Source of the DNA: Firmicutes bacterium UBA5766 | Lineage (GTDB): Bacteria; Bacillota; Desulfotomaculia; Desulfotomaculales; Nap2-2B | Direction of reading: 5' to 3' | Length of the DNA stretch: 24,028 nucleotides | Assembly (NCBI GenBank): GCA_002418775.1 | Contig: DIEU01000069.1 | Coordinates: 1 to 24,028 of the forward strand | Part shown: in pieces, positions 1-6,957 of the stretch | How the letters are laid out: each line of letters starts with the position of its first letter | How positions within the stretch are numbered: position 1 is the stretch's first letter | The notes under the pieces: model-generated | Told to the model about the DNA's origin: nothing | Seen by the model: the letters and a program-made list of their open reading frames with translations, nothing else | The model's database searches: none | Program-made: the position numbers and the translations under genes

Positions 1-2
1 CC

Positions 3-359
3 CCCGACGCCATAGGTGAGCGCCTCGGCGCCGGCCAGGAAAGGTGCCAAGGCTACAAATCGCCGCCGGATACGCTCCGCGGTCATTTCGTTATCCGCAT
101 CAAGGATGTAAACAGCGCTATCCGGCTGCAAAAATCATCGTCTATCAACTTCAACTATGATTACGTTGAACCGGAAACCGGTGATCATATTACGATTACT
201 GGAGTATTCGGTGATTGGCAGCTCACCACCGGAGGTGACGGAAAGAACATGCACATGTCGGTACCAATCAAAACAGGGACAATGATCCGTAACAGCAAGT
301 CCTATGATATGGCCGGGGATGCAGCGACATACCTGGTTACCTGGGCATTCTCTCGGTAA
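3..359 (+). pseudogene. P47-like TULIP protein, N-terminal fragment (5' end outside window)
   Basis: The frame is open from base 3 to a TAA at 357-359. It encodes the N-terminal part of a P47-like protein, a TULIP-fold lipid-binding family best known from the orfX/p47 genes of botulinum neurotoxin clusters. Family-like pieces in order are FVIRIKDVNSAI, SSSINFNYDY, GDWQLTTGGDG and VPIKTGTM. In the family these precede a middle domain that is absent here. The frame ends at ...TYLVTWAFSR, while the C-terminal half of the same protein resumes immediately in another frame. The likely cause is an internal deletion of roughly a hundred codons near base 340, with a frame change. The start codon is not visible. 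The family call rests on remembered motif similarity, and a search is needed for certainty. Confidence 0.6.
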
Positions 360-379
360 ACAGCAACCGTGACATCAAT

Positions 380-1027
380 ATGCTGGAAAGAAAGATCGAC
401 CCTGCTGTCCTGCCTGTCTCTGACCAGCTGAACGCGGGTTATCTGATCTCGGGGGATCTCTTTATGCAAAACGTCATCCTTCCCCAGATGCCGCAGATGT
501 ATCCTGGGACTTCACCCGGCAACTTTAAGTTCTCATCTACTGATCACCAAATTCAAAATACCGCCAAATTTCCAACCGGGAAGGTAAAATCAGAAGCCAT
601 CTGGTATTATCCGGAAATCAGGAAACTGAGCGTATATATCGTAGGAGGAGAACTGAGAACAAACATTCAGGGAGACTGCGATCTTAAAGCAGGGATTTCC
701 ATGACCTTTACTCTGAACATTAAAAACACGATGAGCTTTGATCCTAATACACAAACCGTTTTGTTTAATTCCGATCCATCCCCGCACGGTGAGCATGATG
801 CTGATATTCCCTGGTATTTCTGGTTTTTAACCCCCATTGGGGAAGCCATTACCAAAATCGTGGTTGCTGCCATCCCTGACAGCATCGCTAATAGTTTAAA
901 ATCCGATTTGAGCATTAATGTAAAGGGAATACAAACTCAGTCGGTGCACTGGACCGGCGCCGGCCAGGACATGAAAGTCGCCCGGGCCGGGCTGAACACC
1001 TGTTTTTACATGCAAGGTATGGTCTAA
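380..1027 (+). CDS. P47-like TULIP protein, C-terminal part (remnant)
   Basis: This is a 215-codon frame whose similarity begins upstream of its first ATG, at about base 344, with GILSVNSNRDINML. The P47-like features are LPVSDQLNAGYLISGDLF followed by MQNVILPQM (a conserved block in P47), AIWYYPEI, the repeated beta-strand pattern of TULIP proteins, and a C-terminal FYMQGMV that matches where P47 proteins end. No signal peptide or membrane segment is seen. The ATG at 380 has no good ribosome site, and the sequence before it is in frame and homologous, so this is the back half of a broken gene rather than a complete one. A perfect hairpin terminator follows 7 bases after the stop. P47/OrfX-like proteins bind lipids; a function for this remnant is unlikely. 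Confidence 0.6.
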   Translation: MLERKIDPAVLPVSDQLNAGYLISGDLFMQNVILPQMPQMYPGTSPGNFKFSSTDHQIQNTAKFPTGKVKSEAIWYYPEIRKLSVYIVGGELRTNIQGDCDLKAGISMTFTLNIKNTMSFDPNTQTVLFNSDPSPHGEHDADIPWYFWFLTPIGEAITKIVVAAIPDSIANSLKSDLSINVKGIQTQSVHWTGAGQDMKVARAGLNTCFYMQGMV

Positions 1028-1034
1028 AGCGCAA

Positions 1035-1069
1035 AGTCCGGCGGCTGTATTGAGCCGCCGGACTGTTTT
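1035..1069 (+). terminator. Rho-independent terminator
   Basis: A 12-bp perfect stem (1035-1046 with 1053-1064, GC-rich) closes a 6-base loop and is followed by GTTTT. It lies just after the P47-like frame and between convergent genes. Confidence 0.9.
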
Positions 1070-1122
1070 CTTCAATAATTCCCAACTTTCTCTTATTCAT
1101 TATTTGTCGGGTTCTTTTCTGG

Positions 1123-2469
1123 TTAAGAAAATTTTTTTGCCGGATTTGATAATATAATTCCGTTCTTCAGCACTCTGATCAATTCATCTGCGGGCATGGG
1201 TTTATAATAATAATAACCCTGAACCTCATCACACATACGCTGGGTTAAGAAATTGAGCTGCTTCTCTGTTTCGACACCTTCAGCTATGACTTTTAAGCCT
1301 ATGTTAGCAGCCATGATAATAATTGCTTTGGTAATTGCTTCATCCTTCTCAGATACACTTATCCCGTGTATAAACGGCATTGCAATTTTTATCCTGTCGA
1401 CAGGTAATTTCTTTAAATAATTCAATGAAGAATATTCGGTGCCGAAATCATCTATGGAGATGCTTATTCCCATATCTTTTAATTTATTTAAGTTTGATAA
1501 GATTATATCCACCTCTGCCATTAAAGCCCCCTCAGTGATTTCAAGTTCCAGGTGACTTGGAGGAAGTCCGGTTTTGAGGAGTGCATTTTCAACCTGCGCC
1601 ACTATTTTGGAACTTTGCAGCTGCTGCATGGAGAGGTTCACTGCGATGCGGATATCGGCCAAACCGGAATCGAGCAGAATTTTATTTTGCCGGCAAGCTG
1701 TTTGCAGAACCCATTCTCCGATAGGGATAATTAAACCTGTTGTTTCAGCGATTGGTATGACAGTACTTGGCGGTATAAAGCCCAGTTCGGGATTGTACCA
1801 TCTCAGCAGCGCTTCAAGCCCTACGATTTTGTTCAGACTATAACTTATCTGAGGCTGATAATATACCATAAGCTCATTGTTTTCCATTGCCCGGTATAAC
1901 CTATTGGTTATCTGCATAGTTTCATTGACCTGGGTTTTCATTACCGGTGTGCAGTATTGATATTTATTCCTGCCTCTTTCTTTTGACTTATACATGGCAA
2001 GATCAGCATTTTTTAACAGCGTCTCAATATCTTCTCCGTCTTCCGGGTAAATTGCGATACCTATGCTTGCAGTTACATAACACTCCATTCCTGATATTAT
2101 AAAAGGCCGTTCAAATGAGTGAAGTGTATTTTGAGCGATAGTATTAACGGAATCAATGTCCTTAACATTCTGGAGCAAGATGACGAATTCGTCGCCTCCA
2201 AAACGGGCAACTGTATCACCTTTACGCAGTATACCTCTAAGCCGGTTTGCAACTTCTTTAATTAGTTCATCGCCTTTTTCATGCCCCATAGTATCGTTAA
2301 TCATTTTAAAAGCATTAAGATCCAGAAAGAATATGGCGGTCGTTGTTTCTGTACGTAATGTTTGAAGTATGGCCTGTTGAAGCCTGTCATTAAACAACAG
2401 GCGGTTCGGCAGACCTGTTAAAGGGTCATGATAGGCAAGATGTTTAATTTTTTCCTGTGTCTTTTTATG
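1123..2469 (-). CDS. GGDEF-EAL output half of a c-di-GMP sensor protein, separated by an in-frame TAG
   Basis: This half encodes the catalytic part of a cyclic-di-GMP turnover protein. Immediately after the TAG at 2470-2472 the same frame continues with AYHDPLTGLPNR, the canonical start of a GGDEF domain, so the true domain begins well before any start codon. The GGDEF domain has the intact active site RFGGDEF and an RxxD inhibitory site (RKGD) five residues before it. The EAL domain has EALLRW, VNLSMQQL, LEITEG, DDFGTEYSS, AEGVET and a QGYYYYKP end. The usual KID is KIA, a change at a normally conserved acidic position. With an intact I-site and most EAL residues, the protein could both make and degrade c-di-GMP if it were produced. 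No ribosome site or ATG lies between the TAG and the GGDEF domain, so independent translation of this half looks poor. Confidence 0.85.
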   Translation of the reverse strand, partial: HKKTQEKIKHLAYHDPLTGLPNRLLFNDRLQQAILQTLRTETTTAIFFLDLNAFKMINDTMGHEKGDELIKEVANRLRGILRKGDTVARFGGDEFVILLQNVKDIDSVNTIAQNTLHSFERPFIISGMECYVTASIGIAIYPEDGEDIETLLKNADLAMYKSKERGRNKYQYCTPVMKTQVNETMQITNRLYRAMENNELMVYYQPQISYSLNKIVGLEALLRWYNPELGFIPPSTVIPIAETTGLIIPIGEWVLQTACRQNKILLDSGLADIRIAVNLSMQQLQSSKIVAQVENALLKTGLPPSHLELEITEGALMAEVDIILSNLNKLKDMGISISIDDFGTEYSSLNYLKKLPVDRIKIAMPFIHGISVSEKDEAITKAIIIMAANIGLKVIAEGVETEKQLNFLTQRMCDEVQGYYYYKPMPADELIRVLKNGIILSNPAKKFS

Positions 2470-2472
2470 CTA
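2470..2472 (-). other. In-frame TAG interrupting the sensor/c-di-GMP gene
   Basis: Both halves of the protein lie in one frame, and only this TAG separates ...LEKEIK from HKKTQEKIKHLAYHD. The position is in the coiled-coil linker before GGDEF, where Gln, Glu or Arg would be normal. A single C-to-T change of CAG would create it. No other lesion is seen in the gene. Confidence 0.9.
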
Positions 2473-3645
2473 CTTTATCTCTTTTTCTAGGTCAGTGTTC
2501 TTTTTAATCAATTCCATGGTGCGTTCAAGTACCCTTATTTCCAGTTCATCTTTTGTTTTTTTTAATTCATTTTGCGAAGTATATAACTTGTCTAGCATAC
2601 TATTGACTTCCATCGATACTACAGAAATCTCGTCGTTTTGCTTTCCTTGATCCAGTCTTTTTGAAAAGTCCGAATCATCTCCTATTCTTTTAATATTAAT
2701 ACTTAGCTTATATAGTTTTGAAAGCACCTGTTTTTCCAGAAACACTAACAGGAAAGCTATAAATAATAAACAGCCGACAATCAAGAAAAGGGTCAGCGAT
2801 TTAGAAGTTTTCTGACCAATATTGTTTATATCCCTGTTCATTATAATATCCATTGATATAACCGGTTGGTCGTAAACATCTTTTCTGATTATGCGGCCGG
2901 CAATTTTAGATGCACTTAATATTTCAATATTTTCCTGGTTTTTTTCCGCAATCAAATTATTTGTGCTGGCGAGATCTTGGAATTCTAGATACTGCATTGT
3001 TATGTCTAATTCCAGTTTGTCCCTTATATCTTTAATTACTTCCTCATCAAACAGACGACCCATGATTAATAATCCATGCGCAGGACCTTCAGAATTGCTC
3101 TTGAGAATAGGCCTGGAGGCAATTATCATAGGACCTTCCTGTAAATTAAGAATACCATTCTGCCAGGAATTGGTATCAGTCTTGTTTGGAAGCTTTTTTT
3201 CCTGTAATAACTGGATTAAATCATCCGGAACCTTTTTTTCTCCTTCTGAATCTATATACTTTGAGCAAAAGTTCTCTCCGGATGGGTCAACAAACATAAT
3301 CAGGTTAATATCAAGGTTATTTAGACAGATATGAGTTAGGTTTGCGTCAATATATTCTTTGTTCCGGTCTTCCATAAATTTGTAGGAGTCGTCCCATAGC
3401 GCCCAATCATCAACAATGACTTGGACATTATTGATCTGGTTATCAATCTCATGCTGCACACGCTCCATATGTTCATTAATGTACTGATTTTCCAGTTGAG
3501 CAATTCCCTGGTGTAAAATAGTTTTTACATTATAAATCAAAAAAAGGGTCAGGCAGGTTAACATCACCAGGACAACGATTAAAGTACGCCCCCGGATGTT
3601 ATTATAGGAAACAAATTTACCTTTTTGTGTGGGAGAATATGACAT
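2470..3645 (-). CDS. CHASE4-HAMP sensor half of the c-di-GMP protein
   Basis: This is a membrane sensor. From the ATG at 3645 it has a short cytoplasmic start and a first membrane segment at about residues 21-40 (rich in L, V and I). An extracytoplasmic CHASE4-type domain follows, with the hallmark DDWALWDDSYKF and a later VDPSGE. A second membrane segment lies at about residues 284-303, then a HAMP linker, then a charged coiled coil ending at the TAG. The TTG at 3654 could also start the frame, but the GAAGGG ribosome site is only about two bases from it and about eleven from the ATG, so I chose the ATG. The ligand is unknown. The 5' end plus about 100 bp of leader is duplicated in degenerate form at 4182-4397. 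If the TAG ends translation, this half would be a membrane protein with no output domain. Confidence 0.85.
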   Translation of the reverse strand: MSYSPTQKGKFVSYNNIRGRTLIVVLVMLTCLTLFLIYNVKTILHQGIAQLENQYINEHMERVQHEIDNQINNVQVIVDDWALWDDSYKFMEDRNKEYIDANLTHICLNNLDINLIMFVDPSGENFCSKYIDSEGEKKVPDDLIQLLQEKKLPNKTDTNSWQNGILNLQEGPMIIASRPILKSNSEGPAHGLLIMGRLFDEEVIKDIRDKLELDITMQYLEFQDLASTNNLIAEKNQENIEILSASKIAGRIIRKDVYDQPVISMDIIMNRDINNIGQKTSKSLTLFLIVGCLLFIAFLLVFLEKQVLSKLYKLSINIKRIGDDSDFSKRLDQGKQNDEISVVSMEVNSMLDKLYTSQNELKKTKDELEIRVLERTMELIKKNTDLEKEIK

Positions 3646-3756
3646 CAATGGCAAGGCCCTTCAGATAGATTGCCATTTGCGCAGAAGGCAACTATTTTTT
3701 TTATCGTCCTGCTAATATAAAAACATAAGACATCTTGGCAAATAAATTTAGTTGTT
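3531..3756. repeat. Parent copy of a diverged direct duplication (5' end of sensor gene plus leader)
   Basis: This stretch recurs at 4182-4397 in the same orientation. Shared blocks include GTTAACATCACCAGGAC and AAATTTAGTTGTTA, with spacing nearly conserved. It covers the first membrane segment, start codon, leader and promoter of the sensor gene. Confidence 0.8.
3714..3741 (-). promoter_or_regulatory. Predicted sigma-A promoter of the sensor/GGDEF-EAL gene
   Basis: Read on the minus strand: TTGCCA at 3736-3741, a 16-base spacer, TATATT at 3714-3719, about 60 bases before the start codon. The -35 element is kept as TTGTCA in the degenerate duplicate near 4376, which suggests it matters. Confidence 0.5.
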
Positions 3757-3997
3757 AAGGACGCCATTAAGACGCCTCAGACTGAAACTTATGGATGCTC
3801 AAAAAACAACCGTTGATATTTTCATCAAGATGTGCGTTAAGACCAGATGACTTACGAAGAAGACGAAGAATTGCTTTAAAAAATCAAAGACGAACTCAAC
3901 CACTGTTCCCGCTTTGTGCGTATGTAAACACTCGTTTAAGGATGTTTTTGCTGTCAAATATTAGATGCCAGTTATCATCTTTATCGTTTATAAAACT
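3757..3997. other. Intergenic stretch with no supported gene
   Basis: Together with the promoter and leader just before it, this makes up about 350 gene-free bases between the sensor gene and the zinc-ribbon gene. A plus-strand frame runs through it from 3795 but is basic and low in complexity, has no ribosome site and overlaps the better-supported minus-strand gene. I see no RNA gene or clear terminator here. Confidence 0.5.
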
Positions 3998-4165
3998 TTA
4001 TACCAGTTCAAAAAGCGCATCCTTAATTATAGTTGGCAAGTGATGAGGGCAACTATTACAAGCAATTTTAATATTATCAAGACCCTGAGTTTTCACTATT
4101 TGTCCCCATGTTTCTTCTTTTAACTCAAATGACGCTCCGCAGTTTCCACATTTTAAATAGATCAT
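3998..4165 (-). CDS. Small zinc-ribbon protein, 55 aa
   Basis: This short gene encodes 55 residues with two Cys pairs, CGNC near residue 6 and CNSC near residue 36, spaced as in a zinc ribbon. The order is MIYLKCGNCGASFELKEE, a central GLDNIKIACNSCPHH, and a helical C-terminus ending FELV. The start ATG (4163-4165) has a good ribosome site (GGAAGG, about eight bases away). No membrane segment or signal is present. It probably binds Zn and may act in nucleic-acid or protein contacts, but the sequence shows no partner. It sits directly downstream of the decayed duplicate of the sensor gene's 5' end, so its transcription may now depend on that duplicated promoter. The exact family is not recognised. 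Confidence 0.75.
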   Translation of the reverse strand: MIYLKCGNCGASFELKEETWGQIVKTQGLDNIKIACNSCPHHLPTIIKDALFELV

Positions 4166-4181
4166 TTTTGTACCTTCCTTC

Positions 4182-4397
4182 CTTATAAATCAAAACAAGG
4201 TCAGGCATGTTAACATCACCAGGACAGCGATTGAATTGCGCTCACCTGTTATAGGGAACAAACCTGGTTTTTGTTCGGGGGAATAATAAGCAGGAACCTT
4301 TCAAACAAAATCACCATTTGAACAGAAAATAACTACTTTTTAATTCGTCCTCCTGATAAAAAAATAAGGCATCCTGACAATTAAATTTAGTTGTTAT
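4182..4397. repeat. Degenerate copy of the sensor-gene 5' end and leader
   Basis: This is a diverged direct repeat of 3531-3756. Read on the minus strand it still encodes AVLVMLTCLTLF of the first membrane helix, then a TGA. The start-codon region is altered. It is best explained as the remnant of a tandem paralogue whose body was lost, so that its 5' end now abuts the zinc-ribbon gene. Confidence 0.8.
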
Positions 4398-4440
4398 TAT
4401 CATAATAGTTATATATGGTATTACGGATACGTATATAAGA

Positions 4441-4471
4441 AAAAGACACCATGCCACTTGGCAGGATGCCT
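4441..4471 (-). terminator. Terminator of tRNA-Arg(ACG)
   Basis: On the minus strand, GGCATCCTGCC pairs with GGCATGGTGTC (with G-U pairs and one mismatch) and is followed by TTTTTC, 10 bases after the tRNA. Confidence 0.65.
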
Positions 4472-4480
4472 TTAAAAATC

Positions 4481-4556
4481 TGGCGTGCCTGGAGGGACTT
4501 GAACCCCCAACCTTCTGATCCGTAGTCAGATGCTCTATCCATTGAGCCACAGGCAC
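4481..4556 (-). tRNA. tRNA-Arg (anticodon ACG)
   Basis: A full 76-nt cloverleaf with encoded CCA. The acceptor stem is GTGCCTG/CAGGCAC, the D arm GCTC/GAGC, the anticodon stem CTGA/TCAG around loop CTACGGA (anticodon ACG, read as inosine at the first position in Arg tRNAs), and the T arm GGGGG-TTCAAGT-CCCTC. The discriminator base is G. Confidence 0.97.
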
Positions 4557-4573
4557 ATATTTTCTTTAATCTT

Positions 4574-4602
4574 ATTCTACAAAAAATCACCAGGTGAGTC
4601 AA
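4574..4602 (-). promoter_or_regulatory. Sigma-A promoter of tRNA-Arg(ACG)
   Basis: On the minus strand, TTGACT (4597-4602), an exact 17-base spacer and TAGAAT (4574-4579), about 17 bases before the tRNA. Confidence 0.85.
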
Positions 4603-4640
4603 GCAATATAAGGAGCCTATTCTTTTAGATGAACAACTTT

Positions 4641-4672
4641 CCAATATTTTTACCAGTGTGATAAAATATTGG
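4641..4672. promoter_or_regulatory. Inverted repeat upstream of the dehydratase-like operon
   Basis: CCAATATTTT (4641-4650) and AAAATATTGG (4663-4672) form a perfect 10-bp inverted repeat with a 12-base centre, 38 bases before the first dehydratase-like gene. No U-tract follows, so an operator fits better than a terminator. A weak promoter (TTTCCA, 18 bases, TAAAAT) would overlap it. Confidence 0.4.
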
Positions 4673-4709
4673 ATAATCAGGTATAGCTTTTAAGAGGAAT
4701 TCTGGAACG

Positions 4710-5564
4710 ATGAAGATGAAGAGTTTGTACATAGAAACGACTTGTTCTTATATCCCTTTGGAAATTATCCGTGCTATGGGATTTACCCCGAGGCGACTTC
4801 TTGCTCCGGCGCCCAGGGAAACTGGGTTGTTGCCTCGCAATTACTGTTCATATGTCCGTGCCTGCGTTTATCCGTCTGATTCAATCCCTGTTGTTTTTAC
4901 GACTTGCTGTGATGGTATGCGCCGCTGCTATGATATACGCAAGTCGAAGGGTGAGTCAGTTTTTCTTCTGGATCTCCCCCGTCAGGTCAGCGGCACTCAC
5001 GTGGAATATTACAGCTGGGAATTGCGCAGATTGGCCAGGTGGCTGGGTGAAATAAACGGCAGCGCTGTTCCGGACAAATTGCTTTCCAGGCAGCCTTTGT
5101 ATGAGAAAACCCAAAAAGACACTGAACCGGCGGGTGAGAGGCCAATTATTCTTTCCGGCACCGTTTTGCCTGACGACGGTATTTTGCAGTTAATCAACGA
5201 GTATGAGGCGACAGTTATTAAGGTTGACTTTTGTACGGAACAGCGCAGTGATGTTGAAGTGATATATTCCCAAAACGAAGATGAGTTTCTATCCCTTGCC
5301 AGGGCTTATCTCAGCAAACCTTCCTGCCCCAGAATGACGAGCCGCCGCTTTCCATATATCAGTGATCTTGTTGAGCGGACGGGGGCCAGGGGAGTGATCC
5401 TGTATACAATAAAATTTTGCGATCACGGCCTGTATGAAATACCCTTATGGCGGCGCTTTTGTTCCGGTTTAAACATACCCTTTCTGCACCTTGAAGGGGA
5501 ATACAAAAGCGGGGTGCCTGCTCAGTTTCATACGCGCATCCAGGCTTTTTTGGAGACGATCTGA
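4710..5564 (+). CDS. 2-hydroxyacyl-CoA dehydratase-like small subunit (HgdB/BcrC family)
   Basis: This 284-aa protein resembles the D-component subunits of 2-hydroxyacyl-CoA dehydratases and benzoyl-CoA reductases, which carry a Cys-ligated [4Fe-4S] cluster fed by an ATP-driven activase. Likely cluster ligands are C46 (NYCSYVRAC), C66/C67 (TTCCDGMRRC) and C237 (IKFCDHG). The conserved C-terminal LEGEY follows at about residues 261-265; relatives usually have LEGD or LETD. It is shorter than typical 370-430 aa subunits. The start has GAGGAA about ten bases upstream; the third codon is also ATG. Its stop is followed after three bases by a second subunit, so they form an operon and probably a heterodimer. 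No activase, CoA-transferase or Etf genes are nearby. The substrate cannot be named. Confidence 0.75.
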   Translation: MKMKSLYIETTCSYIPLEIIRAMGFTPRRLLAPAPRETGLLPRNYCSYVRACVYPSDSIPVVFTTCCDGMRRCYDIRKSKGESVFLLDLPRQVSGTHVEYYSWELRRLARWLGEINGSAVPDKLLSRQPLYEKTQKDTEPAGERPIILSGTVLPDDGILQLINEYEATVIKVDFCTEQRSDVEVIYSQNEDEFLSLARAYLSKPSCPRMTSRRFPYISDLVERTGARGVILYTIKFCDHGLYEIPLWRRFCSGLNIPFLHLEGEYKSGVPAQFHTRIQAFLETI

Positions 5565-5567
5565 ACA

Positions 5568-6824
5568 GTGAACCTAAAAAAATATATAGAAAAAAGTTCA
5601 TCTGCAAAAATGTATAAGCTTCTTTCGTCCCCCTATTCATATTTTGTCCTTGAACTGCTGACTATGCTTTGGCGCCCCGGGAAATTTGAGAAGAGCAGCA
5701 AATCCTTCTATAACAACGTCTTGAGACTGCTCAGACAGGCTTACCTTGTAGACAAGCCGGTAATTTGGACAAATGTCTATACACCTTCAGAATTAATCTG
5801 GTCCATGGGTGGAGTTCCCTTTATGCCGGAGGTTGCTGCTGCTGTTGTCGCCAACATGAGCTGGGGGACAGGTTTTCTAAAGGCGGCGGAGGGAGCCTGG
5901 TACTCGGCGGACCTTTGCGGCTTTCACCGTTGCGCTCTTGGCATGGCCGTAAACCGGGTTCTCCCCCGTCCTGATGCAATAATAGCAACGAGCCATTTAT
6001 GTGATGGTGCGGTAAAATTTCTGGAAATGTCAAGCAGGATGTTCAACTGTCCTTACTATCTTATTCATATTCCATACAATGATGATCAGCAGTCAAGAAG
6101 TTGGCTGGCGGGAGAACTGTCTTTGTTGGCCAAAGAGCTGAATTATCTTTTGCCTTCCAGGCCCAGGAATATTTCACTTGTAGCGGGGCATGTAAACGCT
6201 GCCCGGGAACAAATGGTAGCTGTAAACGAGCTTAGAAAAAATAACCCTGCTCCATGGCTGGGGGATGAATCGCTCAACAGAATAGTTATTTCTTTCAATA
6301 TGCTTGGTACGCCCGAAGCAGTGAAATATTACTCCCTATTGAGAAAGGATTTATCTGAAAGAATAAACAAGGGGCGCCCGGCAGTGCCTTTGCAGAAAAA
6401 GCGCCTCCTGTGGCTTCACTTCAAACCCTATTATCCGAATCCACTGCTTAGAAAAATAGAACAGGATCTGGGAAACGTAATTGCCTTTGAAGAAGTCAGC
6501 GCAGTTACCTGGGGCAAATTATCACCTGAGGACTGGTGGGGAAGTGTTGCTGCTAAGATTCTGTCTAATCCCTTTTGGGGTTCCGGAGAAAAACGCGTTG
6601 AACTGATATTAAAGCTGGTCAGCGAATACGGGTGTGACGGCGTTATTCATTTTTCCCACTGGGGCTGCCGCCAGAGCACGGGAATGGTAAGCATTTTACG
6701 CGAGGCGTTGAACAGTAAAGGGATTCCCTTTTTGAATCTGGAAGGAGATTGTATTGATTCGCGTAATTTTATGGAGGGCCAAAGTATGACAAGGGTGGAA
6801 AGTTTTTTGGAAATGCTGAATTAG
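5568..6824 (+). CDS. 2-hydroxyacyl-CoA dehydratase-like large subunit (HgdB/BcrC family)
   Basis: This 418-aa partner of the preceding gene starts at GTG 5568, three bases after that gene's stop, with GGAG upstream. Family features are an N-terminal helical region, NVYTPSELIWSMGGVPFMPE (the usual region preceding the first cluster ligand), C117 in DLCGFHRC, C145 in SHLCDGAVKF, and C367 in HFSHWGCRQSTG. The terminal LEGDCIDSRNF is classic for these subunits. All three cluster-ligand positions of the family therefore seem present. Paired with the small subunit it could form an [4Fe-4S]-bearing component using low-potential electrons. Members of the wider family include dehydratases, reductases and uncharacterised proteins, so a specific reaction is not assigned. 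Confidence 0.78.
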   Translation: MNLKKYIEKSSSAKMYKLLSSPYSYFVLELLTMLWRPGKFEKSSKSFYNNVLRLLRQAYLVDKPVIWTNVYTPSELIWSMGGVPFMPEVAAAVVANMSWGTGFLKAAEGAWYSADLCGFHRCALGMAVNRVLPRPDAIIATSHLCDGAVKFLEMSSRMFNCPYYLIHIPYNDDQQSRSWLAGELSLLAKELNYLLPSRPRNISLVAGHVNAAREQMVAVNELRKNNPAPWLGDESLNRIVISFNMLGTPEAVKYYSLLRKDLSERINKGRPAVPLQKKRLLWLHFKPYYPNPLLRKIEQDLGNVIAFEEVSAVTWGKLSPEDWWGSVAAKILSNPFWGSGEKRVELILKLVSEYGCDGVIHFSHWGCRQSTGMVSILREALNSKGIPFLNLEGDCIDSRNFMEGQSMTRVESFLEMLN

Positions 6825-6957
6825 TGTTTGGATTTCCTGAGAACACGAAAAATGAAATGTGAATATTTTTCTTGGATACAATGCCTTTTGTTCTGATTAA
6901 TCGAATGTGTGCTGGGAGATAATAAAACATTATTACGGGACCAGGGAGGAAAACGGT

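Noticed and set aside
1..122. Minus-strand frame reading like a glycosyltransferase (VYILDADNEMT)
   Set aside because: The plus-strand frame through the same bases continues without a break into the P47-like domain (FVIRIKDVNSAIRLQ), which explains the sequence better. The antisense similarity is short.
3795..4043. Plus-strand 82-codon frame
   Set aside because: It has no ribosome site and a basic, low-complexity composition, and it overlaps the well-supported zinc-ribbon gene on the other strand.
6907..6957. N-terminal extension of the lactate dehydrogenase-like gene from ATG 6907
   Set aside because: No ribosome site. ATG 6958 has AGGGAGG at the right distance and gives the normal family N-terminus.
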